Source: Thauera sp. UBA6194 (lineage in GTDB: Bacteria > Pseudomonadota > Gammaproteobacteria > Burkholderiales > Rhodocyclaceae). From it: a DNA stretch of 61,440 bases. Shown piece after piece: positions 24,219 to 36,018 of this stretch (its first letter is position 1; each line of letters opens with the position of its first letter). The notes below the pieces were generated by a model. The model ran no database searches. It had not been told where the DNA came from and worked only from the letters and a program-made list of their open reading frames with translations. The DNA is taken from contig DITC01000008.1 in assembly GCA_002422685.1 (NCBI GenBank), positions 1-61,440 of the forward strand. The letters are read 5' to 3'. The translations under genes were made by a program, and so were the position numbers.

Positions 24219-26816
24219 TCAGACTTCCACCGTATCCGCAACCGCGCGGAATTCCTCGATCTGGTCGAAGTTCATGTAGCGGTAGATGTCGGCGGCTTTC
24301 TTGTTCACCACTTCCACCTGCGCCATGTACTCCTGCACGGTCGGGATCTTGCCCATCAGCGCACACACCGCGGCCAGCTCGGCGGAGCCCAGATAGACGC
24401 GGGTGTCGATGCCGAGGCGGTTGGGGAAGTTGCGCGTCGAGGTCGACATCGCGGTGCTGCCCTTGCGGATCTGCGCCTGGTTGCCCATGCACAGCGAGCA
24501 GCCCGGCATCTCCATGCGCGCGCCGGACTTGCCGAGCACGCCGTAGTAGCCTTCCTCGTTGAGGATCATCGCGTCCATCTTGGTGGGCGGGGCGATCCAC
24601 AGGCGGGTCGGGATGTCGGTCTTGCCGTCGAGCACCTTGCCGGCGGCGCGGAAGTGGCCGATGTTGGTCATGCACGAGCCGATGAAGACTTCGTCGATCT
24701 TGTCGCCGGCGACCTCAGAGAGCAGCTTGACGTCGTCCGGATCGTTCGGGCAGGCAACGATCGGCTCCTTGATGTCGGCCAGGTCGATCTCGATCACGGC
24801 GGCGTATTCGGCGTCGGCATCGCCCGCCAGCAGTTCGCCGTTGGCGATCCACTGTTCCATGGCCTTGATGCGGCGGCCCAGGGTGCGCTTGTCTTCGTAG
24901 CCATTGGCGATCATCCACTTCATCAGGGTGATGTTCGAGTTCATGTACTCGACGATCGGTTCCTTGTTGAGGTGGACCGTGCAGCCGGCGGCGGAGCGCT
25001 CGGCCGAGGCGTCGGTGAGTTCGAAGGCTTGTTCCACCTTCAGGTCGGGCAGGCCTTCGATCTCGAGGATGCGGCCGGAGAAGATGTTCTTCTTGCCCTT
25101 CTTCTCGACGGTGAGCAGGCCGGCCTTGATCGCGTACAGCGGGATGGCGTTGACCAGGTCACGCAGGGTGACACCCGGCTGCATCGTGCCCTTGAAGCGC
25201 ACCAGCACCGATTCCGGCATGTCGAGCGGCATCACGCCGGTCGCCGCGGCAAAGGCCACCAGGCCGGAGCCGGCCGGGAACGAGATGCCGATCGGGAAGC
25301 GGGTGTGGCTGTCGCCGCCGGTGCCGACGGTGTCGGGCAGCAGCAGGCGGTTGAGCCAGGAGTGGATGACGCCGTCGCCCGGACGCAGCGACACGCCGCC
25401 GCGGGTGCTGATGAAGCTCGGCAGTTCGCGGTGCATCTTGACGTCGACCAGCTTCGGGTAGGCCGCGGTGTGGCAGAAGGACTGCATCACCAGGTCGGCG
25501 GAGAAGCCGAGGCAGGCGAGGTCTTTCAGCTCGTCGCGGGTCATCGGGCCGGTGGTGTCCTGGCTGCCGACGGTGGTCATCTTGGGTTCGCAGTAGGTGC
25601 CCGGGCGGATGCCCTGGCCTTCAGGCATGCCGCAGGCGCGGCCCACCATCTTCTGCGCCAGGCTGAAGCCCTTGCCGGAATCGGCGGGCGCCTGCGGCAG
25701 GCGGAACAGGGTCGAGGGCGGCAGGCCGAGCGCTTCGCGCGCCTTGGTGGTGAGGCCGCGACCGATGATCAGCGGAATGCGGCCACCGGCGCGCACTTCG
25801 TCGAGGATCACCAGGGTCTTGAGTTGCGATTCGGCAACCACGGCGCCGTTCTTGAGCGCGGTGACCTTGCCGGACTGGGCGTCGACCTTGAGCTCGATCT
25901 CGTCGCCCATGTCGAACTGGCCGCAGTCGATCTCGATCGGCAGCGCGCCGGCGTCTTCCATGGTGTTGAAGAAGATCGGGGCGATCTTGGAGCCCAGGCA
26001 CACGCCGCCGAAGCGCTTGTTCGGGACGAAGGGGATGTCTTCGCCGGTGAACCACAGCACCGAGTTGGTGGCGGACTTGCGCGAGGAGCCAGTGCCGACC
26101 ACGTCACCGACGTAGGCGACCAGGTTACCCCGGGCGCGCAGGTCTTCGATGAACTTGACCGGGCCGCGCACGCCGGCTTCTTCCGGCTCGATGCCCGGAC
26201 GCGGGTTCTTGAGCATGGCCAGCGCGTGCAGCGGGATGTCGGGACGCGACCAGGCGTCCGGCGCGGGCGACAGGTCGTCGGTGTTGGTCTCGCCGGTGAC
26301 CTTGAGCACGGTGAGCTTTTGCGAGGCGGGGACTTCCGGGCGGCTGGTGAACCATTCGGCGTCGGCCCACGACTGCATGACGGCCTTGGCGTTGGCGTTG
26401 CCCTTCTCGGCCAGTTCCTTGACGTCGTGGAAGTAGTCGAACATCAGCAGGGTCTTCTTCAGACCCTCGGCAGCGATGGTGCCCACTTCGGCGTCGCCGA
26501 GCAGGTCGATCATCGGCTTGATGTTGAAGCCGCCCAGCATGGTGCCGAGCAGCTCGGTGGCCTTGGCGCGCGACACCAGCGCACAGGCTTCCTCGCCCTT
26601 GGAGACCTTGGCGAGGAACTCGGCCTTGACCTTGGCGGCGTCGTCCACGCCGGCGGGGACACGGTAGGTGAGCAGCTCGACGAGGAAGTCCTCCTCGCCG
26701 GCGGGGGGGTTCTTCAGCAGTTCGACCAGCTCGGTGACCTGCTGCTTGGACAGCGGCAGCGGCGGGATACCGAGGGCGGCACGTTCGGCGACATGGGCGC
26801 GGTAGGCTTCAAGCAC
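24219..26816 (-). CDS. acnB: Aconitate hydratase B
   Basis: 865 residues, full-length AcnB, the main TCA-cycle aconitase (citrate to isocitrate), probably also 2-methylisocitrate dehydratase. The N-terminal HEAT-like region begins MLEAYRAHVAERAALGIPPL; GSSRKSATNS and GTGGDSHTRFPIG are substrate-binding segments; the [4Fe-4S] ligands are the Cys of FIGSCMTN and the two in GCSLCMGN. The start is GTG at 26816 preceded by GAGGAA. Divergent from acnA, with a 288-bp control region, and closed by a terminator at 24135-24167. Confidence 0.97.
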   Translation of the reverse strand: MLEAYRAHVAERAALGIPPLPLSKQQVTELVELLKNPPAGEEDFLVELLTYRVPAGVDDAAKVKAEFLAKVSKGEEACALVSRAKATELLGTMLGGFNIKPMIDLLGDAEVGTIAAEGLKKTLLMFDYFHDVKELAEKGNANAKAVMQSWADAEWFTSRPEVPASQKLTVLKVTGETNTDDLSPAPDAWSRPDIPLHALAMLKNPRPGIEPEEAGVRGPVKFIEDLRARGNLVAYVGDVVGTGSSRKSATNSVLWFTGEDIPFVPNKRFGGVCLGSKIAPIFFNTMEDAGALPIEIDCGQFDMGDEIELKVDAQSGKVTALKNGAVVAESQLKTLVILDEVRAGGRIPLIIGRGLTTKAREALGLPPSTLFRLPQAPADSGKGFSLAQKMVGRACGMPEGQGIRPGTYCEPKMTTVGSQDTTGPMTRDELKDLACLGFSADLVMQSFCHTAAYPKLVDVKMHRELPSFISTRGGVSLRPGDGVIHSWLNRLLLPDTVGTGGDSHTRFPIGISFPAGSGLVAFAAATGVMPLDMPESVLVRFKGTMQPGVTLRDLVNAIPLYAIKAGLLTVEKKGKKNIFSGRILEIEGLPDLKVEQAFELTDASAERSAAGCTVHLNKEPIVEYMNSNITLMKWMIANGYEDKRTLGRRIKAMEQWIANGELLAGDADAEYAAVIEIDLADIKEPIVACPNDPDDVKLLSEVAGDKIDEVFIGSCMTNIGHFRAAGKVLDGKTDIPTRLWIAPPTKMDAMILNEEGYYGVLGKSGARMEMPGCSLCMGNQAQIRKGSTAMSTSTRNFPNRLGIDTRVYLGSAELAAVCALMGKIPTVQEYMAQVEVVNKKAADIYRYMNFDQIEEFRAVADTVEV

Positions 26817-26887
26817 GGCGACTTCCTCACTATTTCGTGGCGGTGATCGGAACTCCGACCGGGGGTCGCCCAGCCGGAACGGACGGG

Positions 26888-26908
26888 ATTATATGTCTTT
26901 TATAAGAC
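26888..26908. promoter_or_regulatory. acnB promoter with palindromic operator
   Basis: On the minus strand a perfect TATAAT lies at 26893-26888, 72 bp from the GTG start. Directly upstream is the inverted repeat GTCTT-TTAT-AAGAC (26895-26908), filling the -10/-35 spacer, a position suited to repression. No good -35 hexamer is seen, so an activator is also possible. The same palindrome is within reach of acnA, whose candidate -10 TATGCT is at 27056-27061. Confidence 0.55.
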
Positions 26909-27104
26909 TTGCGGTGCAGTGCAACAGCCGGGCAAGTGATCCCGGGTAAAAACTTTTGCGATTCTACGCCTTCGAAGCACCGAAGGAAGGCGGTGGCGCG
27001 CGCTGGCCGCCTCGCTGCGCGCCGCCCACCGCCGGGCGCGGACCGACCACCCTGCTATGCTGAAAACAGATTGCCCCACAACCCAAGCAGAAGGAGTCCC
27101 CCAG

Positions 27105-29804
<2,700 letters not shown>

Positions 29805-29807
29805 CGA

Positions 29808-29841
29808 TTCCGTGGGAGCGGGCTTGCCCGCTCCCACGGAA
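29808..29841. repeat. REP-like perfect hairpin after acnA
   Basis: Perfect inverted repeat: TTCCGTGGGAGCGGGC, TT, then its exact complement, 16-bp arms, beginning 4 bp after the acnA stop. GTGGGAGCGGGCTTGCCCGC-type units are common dispersed palindromes in proteobacteria. It may also act as a 3' mRNA stabiliser or terminator, though no T-run follows. Confidence 0.75.
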
Positions 29842-29845
29842 GTGC

Positions 29846-29876
29846 ATGCCATGTGCCCGGCCAGGCCGCATGGCAT
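29846..29876. repeat. Second hairpin behind acnA
   Basis: ATGCCATG and CATGGCAT (29846-29853, 29869-29876), with CGGCC-a-GGCCG inside the loop. Together with the preceding hairpin it fills most of the acnA-ychJ gap. No T-tract follows. Confidence 0.55.
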
Positions 29877-29927
29877 TCCGCTCCGATCCGGGAAGCGCCT
29901 CGGGCAGGCCCGGTATACTTCGCCCGC

Positions 29928-30317
29928 ATGAAACCCACCGACCCCTGCCCCTGCGGCACCGGCCGCAGCTTCGCGCAGTGCTGCGGCGCCGCGCTCTCCG
30001 GCGCACACCCGGCGCCCACCGCCGAGGCGTTGATGCGCTCGCGCTACACCGCCTTCGCGCTGCGCGACACGGCCTACCTGCTCGCGAGCTGGCACACCTC
30101 CACCCGCCCGGCCACCCTCGATCTGGACGAAACCCCGCCCCCAAAATGGATCGGCCTGCAGGTGCGCGCCCACCGCCCGCTCGACGAGGACCACGCCGAG
30201 GTCGAGTTCGTCGCGCGCTGCCGCGTCGGCGGCCGTGCCCAGCGCCTGCACGAGACCAGCCGCTTCGTGCGCGAGGACGGACGCTGGTATTACGTGGACG
30301 GCAACATCCACGCCTGA
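29928..30317 (+). CDS. YchJ family SEC-C motif protein (UPF0225)
   Basis: 129 residues. N-terminal SEC-C zinc motif CPCGTGRSFAQCCG, then the NTF2-like domain AEALMRSRYTAFALRDTAYL, PKWIGLQV, VEFVARCRVGGRAQRLHETS, GRWYYVDG. Family function is unknown. TATACT at 29914-29919 lies only 8 bp before the ATG at 29928, so the transcript may have a very short or no leader. Confidence 0.9.
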   Translation: MKPTDPCPCGTGRSFAQCCGAALSGAHPAPTAEALMRSRYTAFALRDTAYLLASWHTSTRPATLDLDETPPPKWIGLQVRAHRPLDEDHAEVEFVARCRVGGRAQRLHETSRFVREDGRWYYVDGNIHA

Positions 30318-30448
30318 TCCCCTAGCCCCCTGGGCGCAGGCCACGCGGCGCGAGACAGGCTGCAACGGCGAAGGCATAATCTGACGGCACCGCAGCGCAG
30401 CGTTCGCTGCCGCTCCACCGCCCTCACCAGACTCACCGAAGGAAGATC

Positions 30449-30832
30449 ATGAACCTCGAAAAAGTCATCTTCGGTTTCTTCATCGTGCTCGCCGCCACGC
30501 TGAACTTCGGCTTCTTCGTCGGCGACATCGACAACCCTGCCCACCACGACGTCTACGAGCTCTTCGCCGCGCTCGTGGTCAGCCTGATCGCCACCGTGCT
30601 CAAGTTCGGCGACCGCACCCAGATCGGCGCCATCCACCTGTCGACCAGCCTGGCCGCCGACCTGCAGCTGATCGCCGCCGCCATGGTGTGGGGCTACGCG
30701 GCCCACGTCGGCGCCGAAGGCGTCTCGCCCGACATGATGGCGAAGATCGTGTCGCTGTCGGGGGGCGCGCTGTTCGCCAACATGGTGTCGGTGGTGATCC
30801 TGATCGCCGAGACGATCATGCAGCGCCGCTGA
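30449..30832 (+). CDS. DUF6394 family membrane protein
   Basis: 127 residues with about four hydrophobic helices (VIFGFFIVLAATLNFGFF, VYELFAALVVSLIATVL, LQLIAAAMVWGYAAHV, LFANMVSVVILIAETI). Matches the small family DUF6394, of unknown function. It begins after GAAGGAAG and ends 21 bp before a potassium channel gene on the same strand, so the two are likely one operon and this protein may assist the channel; that is inference. Confidence 0.82.
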   Translation: MNLEKVIFGFFIVLAATLNFGFFVGDIDNPAHHDVYELFAALVVSLIATVLKFGDRTQIGAIHLSTSLAADLQLIAAAMVWGYAAHVGAEGVSPDMMAKIVSLSGGALFANMVSVVILIAETIMQRR

Positions 30833-30853
30833 AGCGGAAACCGGGGCCGCGGC

Positions 30854-32590
30854 ATGCAGAACCTCGCCCGCCATCACAGCGTCTTCTTCCTGATCCTGCG
30901 GCGCCTGCGCACGCCGCTGATCCTGCTCATCACCCTGTTCGCGATCGCGGTGCTCGGGCTCACCCTGGCGCCCGGACCGGTGGTGGACGGCAGGACGAGC
31001 TACCTGAGCTTCTTCCACGCCTTCTACTTCATCAGCTACACCGCCACCACGATCGGTTTCGGCGAGATCCCCTACACCTTCTCGGACCAGCAGCGGCTGT
31101 GGGTGATGGTGAGCATCTACCTGTCGGTGATCGGCTGGGCCTACACGCTGGGCGCGGTGTTCAACCTGCTCTCGGACCGCAGCCTGCGCCAGGCGATCGC
31201 GATGCAGCGCTTCGTGCGCGCGGTGCGGGCGCTGCGCGAGCCCTTCTACCTGGTGTGCGGCTACGGCGAGACCGGGCGCCTGATCTGCCAGGCGATCGAC
31301 CGCATGGGCCTGCGCGCGGTGGTGGTGGAGCTCGACGAGAACAAGGTGGGCGAGCTCGACCTGCACAACTACGCGCTCGACGTGCCCGCCATCTGCGCCG
31401 ACGCCAGCAACCCCGAGATCCTCAAGTTCGCCGGGCTCACCCACAACAGCTGCGTGGGCGTGGTCGCGCTCACCAACGACGACCACACCAACCTCTCGAT
31501 CGCCATCGCCGCCCGCCTGCTTGCGCCGCGCGTGCCGGCGCTGTGCCGCGCCGAGAACGCCGCCACCGCCGACAACATGGCGTCTTTCGGCACGCGCCAC
31601 ATCATCAACCCCTTCGAGCGCTTCGCCGAGACGCTGGCGCTCTCGCTGCATGCGCCCAAGGCCTCGCAGCTCATGGGCTGGCTTACCGGCGTACCGGACA
31701 CCGAAGTCGAGCAGCGCCGCGACCCGCCGCACGGCCAGTGGATCGTGTGCGGCCACGGCCGCTTCGGCCGCCAGCTCGTCGAGGCCATGGACTCCGAGGC
31801 CGTACCGGTGACCATCATCGACCTCGACCCCAAGCCCGACGGCGTGCACCGCTGGGTGGAAGGCGACGGCACCGGCGCCGGGTCGCTGCGCGAAGCGGGC
31901 GTGGAGACCGCCACCGGCATCGTCTGCGGCACCAGCTCCGACGCCGACAACCTGTCCATCGCCGTGACCGCGCGCGAACTCAACCCCGAGCTGTTCGTGA
32001 TCCTGCGCCAGAACCACGAATCGAACCGCGCCCTGTTCGACGCCTTCAAGGCCGACATCACGGTGGTCCCCAGCCGCGTCATCGGCCACGAATGCATCGC
32101 GATCCTGAGCACGCCCCTGGTCGCGCCCTTCCTGGAAGATGTCCGCAAGCGCGACGAGGACTGGTGCGGCGCCCAGCTCGAACGCCTGACCCGCCACCTG
32201 GGCTGGACCGTACCCGAGACGCGCAGCGAACGCATCAACCTGAGCCGCGCCCCGGCGCTCTACCGCCGCCTGATGCGCGGCGAGACGATCACCCTCGAGC
32301 GGCTGCTGCGCTCGCCATCCGACCGCAGCCGCGGCCTGGACTGCGAGGTGCTGTATCTCGACCGCGACGACGACGATCACCTGCTGATGCCCGCACCCGG
32401 CACCAATATCCGCGCCGGCGACGAGTTGCTGCTCGCAGGCACGCGCGCGGCGCTCAACGACATCGGACTGATCATCGCCAACGAACACACGCTGGCCTAC
32501 ATCCTCACCGGCGAAGACCTGCCCGGCGGCTGGGTATGGGAGAAGTTCTCGCGCCGGGCGCCGGGCGCCGCGCCGCGCCAGCTGCCCTGA
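30854..32590 (+). CDS. Potassium channel with two RCK/TrkA-N domains
   Basis: 578 residues. Two membrane helices (about 20-42 and 80-105) with a pore loop between them ending in TTIGFGE (66-71), a variant of the K+ filter TVGYGD. The first RCK domain starts YLVCGYGETGRLICQ (about 132) and the second IVCGHGRFGRQLVEAM (about 297), each a Rossmann fold for NAD(H) or nucleotide gating; the end is a TrkA-C-like domain (GTNIRAGDELLLAGTR). Having both RCK domains in one chain is like the GsuK/MthK-related channels. Substitution of Phe for Tyr and Glu for Asp in the filter is noteworthy but occurs in bacterial K+ channels. Confidence 0.9.
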   Translation: MQNLARHHSVFFLILRRLRTPLILLITLFAIAVLGLTLAPGPVVDGRTSYLSFFHAFYFISYTATTIGFGEIPYTFSDQQRLWVMVSIYLSVIGWAYTLGAVFNLLSDRSLRQAIAMQRFVRAVRALREPFYLVCGYGETGRLICQAIDRMGLRAVVVELDENKVGELDLHNYALDVPAICADASNPEILKFAGLTHNSCVGVVALTNDDHTNLSIAIAARLLAPRVPALCRAENAATADNMASFGTRHIINPFERFAETLALSLHAPKASQLMGWLTGVPDTEVEQRRDPPHGQWIVCGHGRFGRQLVEAMDSEAVPVTIIDLDPKPDGVHRWVEGDGTGAGSLREAGVETATGIVCGTSSDADNLSIAVTARELNPELFVILRQNHESNRALFDAFKADITVVPSRVIGHECIAILSTPLVAPFLEDVRKRDEDWCGAQLERLTRHLGWTVPETRSERINLSRAPALYRRLMRGETITLERLLRSPSDRSRGLDCEVLYLDRDDDDHLLMPAPGTNIRAGDELLLAGTRAALNDIGLIIANEHTLAYILTGEDLPGGWVWEKFSRRAPGAAPRQLP

Positions 32591-32617
32591 GCGCGCGCGC
32601 AGCCCCGGCGGGCAGGA

Positions 32618-32836
32618 TCAGTCCTGCTGCGTGAGGGTGATCTCGACGCCGGCGAAGCGCACCGTCTGGCCCGGGCGCAGCTTGGCGCGCTTGCGCGTCT
32701 CCAGCGCGCCATCCACGCGCACCTGGCCCTGCTCCACCGCGGCGTGCGCGGCACCGCCCGAGTCCACCAGACCGGCCGCCTTGAGCAGCTGGTCGAGCTG
32801 GATGTGTTCGCCGCGCACGGCAAAGGATTGCGACAT
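32618..32836 (-). CDS. S4-domain RNA-binding protein, YbcJ-like
   Basis: 72 residues: IQLDQLLKAAGLVDSGGAAH, AVEQGQVRVDGALETRKRAK, LRPGQTVRFAGVEITL, a complete S4 RNA-binding fold. Start ATG 32836 follows GGAGAAAGG. It probably binds ribosomal or other structured RNA. The open frame upstream to 33739 is antisense to the Ap4A phosphorylase gene and is not used. Divergent from that gene by 81 bp. Confidence 0.9.
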   Translation of the reverse strand: MSQSFAVRGEHIQLDQLLKAAGLVDSGGAAHAAVEQGQVRVDGALETRKRAKLRPGQTVRFAGVEITLTQQD

Positions 32837-32917
32837 GCCTTTCTCCTCATCCCCTGCACGCCACGGCGCGCCGGGCCTCGTGTCAAAATGCGCGCATTGT
32901 CCCCCTCCGGTCCACGC

Positions 32918-33874
32918 ATGACCAGCACCGCATCCGACCCCTCCGGCCCCGCCCGTTCCGCGCCCGACGCGCACACTGCGCCGCTGCAGGCACAGCAGCT
33001 GCCCCCCGACGAAGACCTGATCGAGCGCGCGGACCGATGCATTGCCGCCGCGCTCGAAGGCGGCGCGCTGCAGCCCATCCGCACCGAGCAGGACTGGCTG
33101 GAAGAGGCCGGGCTGCGCTTCTCGGTGCGCTGGGTATCGTCGCTCGCGCTCAAGGACCGCGCCCGGGTCGATACGGTCACGCGCAAACGCGCCGACTTCA
33201 ACCCTTTCCTGCCCCCCGAAGCCGCGCTCACGGTCGCCGAGCTGGGCGCGTACCACCGCCTGGTGCTGAACAAGTTTCCGGTGATCGAGCGCCATCTGCT
33301 GGTGGTGACGCGCGACTTCGAGGACCAGTCGGAGCCGCTCGATGCAGCCGACCTGGGGGCGCTGGGCGCCATCATGGCCGCGCACGGTGGCCTGGGGTTT
33401 TACAACGGCGGCCCGGTAGCCGGCGCCAGCCAGCGGCACAAGCACCTGCAGTGGGTACCGGCGAGCGCGAGCCGGCTGGGCAGCTTCGTACCCGCGCCAA
33501 CCACGGCGCACGCCAACGCAGCGGGCACCGTGTTCGACAACCCGCTGCTGCCCTGGGCGCACGCCTTCGTCCGCCTCGACGCCGCGCTCTGGAACGAGCC
33601 CGCCACCCTCGGCGCGACGCTGCATGCGGCCTTCGCGCGCGCCTGCGCGGCGCTCGAGCTGAAGCCCACCGCGCAGCCGATGCCGCCCTACAACCTGCTG
33701 CTGACGCGCGAGGTGCTGTTGCTGGTGCCGCGCACACAAGAGAAATGGCTGGACGTGTCGATCAACTCGCTCGCCTACGCGGGCTCGCTGTTCGTGCGCG
33801 ACCGCGCCCAGATCGAAGCCCTGCGCAGCGTCGGCCCGCTCGCCGTGCTCGCCGCGGTGGGCCGGGCGCGCTGA
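32918..33874 (+). CDS. ATP adenylyltransferase (Ap4A phosphorylase)
   Basis: 318 residues. It phosphorolyses diadenosine tetraphosphate to ATP and ADP. The N-terminal half has FNPFLPPEAAL and LNKFPVIERHLLVVTRDFEDQ; the HIT-like catalytic signature is ASQRHKHLQWVP (HxHxQ); the C-terminal domain has PYNLLLTREVLLLVPR and SLAYAGSLFV, both characteristic of the APA1/2 family. Start ATG 32918 is the first in frame that avoids the divergent S4 gene. Confidence 0.92.
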   Translation: MTSTASDPSGPARSAPDAHTAPLQAQQLPPDEDLIERADRCIAAALEGGALQPIRTEQDWLEEAGLRFSVRWVSSLALKDRARVDTVTRKRADFNPFLPPEAALTVAELGAYHRLVLNKFPVIERHLLVVTRDFEDQSEPLDAADLGALGAIMAAHGGLGFYNGGPVAGASQRHKHLQWVPASASRLGSFVPAPTTAHANAAGTVFDNPLLPWAHAFVRLDAALWNEPATLGATLHAAFARACAALELKPTAQPMPPYNLLLTREVLLLVPRTQEKWLDVSINSLAYAGSLFVRDRAQIEALRSVGPLAVLAAVGRAR

Positions 33875-33902
33875 ACCGCCCTCCGGCGCGCCCCCCGCGC
33901 CC

Positions 33903-34262
33903 TCAGGCCGCGCGTGGCAGCGGGTTGCGCGGCAAGGGCGGCAGGCCGATGGTGGCGCGCAGCTCGTCGCACTTGGGGTTGGGCGTGCCGTCCTCGAAGT
34001 ACACCGGAAACTCGCGACAGGGCGAGGGCCGCTGCGCGTAGATCGAGCACGAGACCGCCTTGCCGACCTCGCCCGTGAGCGCGGAACAGCGCCGCGGCTG
34101 CTGGTTGCTGCCTTTCATGCAGCGCAGGCTGTGATTGAGCTTCTCGGTCATGTGCGCCGGCACGTAACCGCCCGGCGCGTCGTCGGCCTCGGCCCAGTAG
34201 AACGAAATACGGAAGTGCGTGCAGCAGATGCCGCAGTCCAGGCAAGGGTTGAAGTCGTCCAT
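33903..34262 (-). CDS. YkgJ family cysteine cluster protein
   Basis: 119 residues with the Cys pattern LDCGICCTHF, SLRCMK, RRCSAL, SCSIYAQRPSPCREFP, expected to bind zinc or an Fe-S cluster. Family function is unknown. A promoter reading TTGAAC (34326-34321), 16 bp, TAGAAT (34304-34299) lies upstream. It is followed convergently by the Ap4A phosphorylase gene. Confidence 0.9.
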   Translation of the reverse strand: MDDFNPCLDCGICCTHFRISFYWAEADDAPGGYVPAHMTEKLNHSLRCMKGSNQQPRRCSALTGEVGKAVSCSIYAQRPSPCREFPVYFEDGTPNPKCDELRATIGLPPLPRNPLPRAA

Positions 34263-34298
34263 CTTCGGGGGCGCAAGGCAGCGTTGATCGGCGCGCAG

Positions 34299-34326
34299 AT
34301 TCTAGCGTTTCCGGCGCGCCGTTCAA
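34299..34326 (-). promoter_or_regulatory. Promoter of the YkgJ-like gene
   Basis: Minus strand TTGAAC, 16-bp spacer, TAGAAT, with the expected transcription start about 30 bp before the ATG at 34262. The surrounding 34330-34370 is AT-rich (AAATTTAAAGAG) and could serve as an UP element. Confidence 0.5.
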
Positions 34327-34427
34327 GCCCCCAAAACTCTTTAAATTCAATGGCCTGAATAATTTTTGCAGCAAACTGGATGCCACCCGCGGACGGCGCC
34401 GAGGACGGCACCGCCCGCGCGCCTCGA

Positions 34428-35186
<759 letters not shown>

Positions 35187-35262
35187 CGTGTTCTCCGGTA
35201 ATCGGGGGCAAGCGTGGGCCAAGCGCGCACGCGGGGCAAGTCGAATCGTGTGAAAAGCGTCC

Positions 35263-35958
35263 TCAGCCGCCGGGCAGCGCGCCGCCACCCGCACCGAGCT
35301 CGAGTTCGAGCCGGTACAAGGCCTGGCCCGAGTCGCGATATTTGCGCTCGAAGGGCGTGAGCGGAACCTGCGCCTCGAAGCGCGCCCAGGGCACCGGCCG
35401 GCCGATCGTCTCCTCGAGCGCGAGCGCGAACTCCTCGATATAGACCTGCCAGTTGCTGCGGCATTCGAGCACACCGCCCAGGCGCGGAATCCACGGGAAC
35501 ACCGGGTGCGCGTGCCAGCGCCGGCCGAGATGGCCGATCTTGGGCCAGGGGTTGGGATAGAGGATGTAGTGGCGCGCGAGGCGCAGCCCGGCGTCGTCGA
35601 GCAGGCGCCAGAAATCCACCAGGTCGGCGCGCACGAACACCATGTTCGTCGGCAGCAAGGCCTCGGGGTAAGGCTTGCGCCGGTTCAGACGATCTTCGGA
35701 CTGGTCCACGCCGATCACCCAGTGCCCGGGGTGGGCGCGCGCGAGCTGGATGGTGCTGTGGCCCACGCCGCAGCCGGCGTCCAGGATCAGCGGCGCCTTG
35801 CCGTCCCAGTCGGCGAGCGCCTGCGTGAGCGCGGCGCGGTTGTAGTCGGCGTAGGGTTTGCGAAAAGGCTGGCTCAGATGCTTGCGCACGCGCTCGCGCA
35901 GGCTGTCATGCACGTCGCACTGGGCGCTCTGCGGGATGCGGGAATTCGCGTAACTCAT
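35263..35958 (-). CDS. TrmB-like SAM-dependent methyltransferase
   Basis: 231 residues. Rossmann SAM-binding motifs LILDAGCGVGHSTIQLA and WVIGVDQSEDRL, then NMVFVRADLVDFW and the TrmB-type HYILYPNPWPKIGHLGRRWH. TrmB makes m7G46 in tRNA. The family core PNPWPK-HxKRR is altered to PNPWPKIGHLGRRWH, so this is a paralogous branch and the canonical trmB may lie elsewhere. Its 3' neighbour in transcription is the UPF0149 gene; upstream on the same strand is a dihydrouridine synthase gene, suggesting a tRNA-modification group. Confidence 0.82.
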   Translation of the reverse strand: MSYANSRIPQSAQCDVHDSLRERVRKHLSQPFRKPYADYNRAALTQALADWDGKAPLILDAGCGVGHSTIQLARAHPGHWVIGVDQSEDRLNRRKPYPEALLPTNMVFVRADLVDFWRLLDDAGLRLARHYILYPNPWPKIGHLGRRWHAHPVFPWIPRLGGVLECRSNWQVYIEEFALALEETIGRPVPWARFEAQVPLTPFERKYRDSGQALYRLELELGAGGGALPGG

Positions 35959-36018
35959 GGGGCGTAGCTCACGGAGTGTGGCTCAAGGGGTGTAACTCGT
36001 CGGGGCGGGCTGCGTCGT

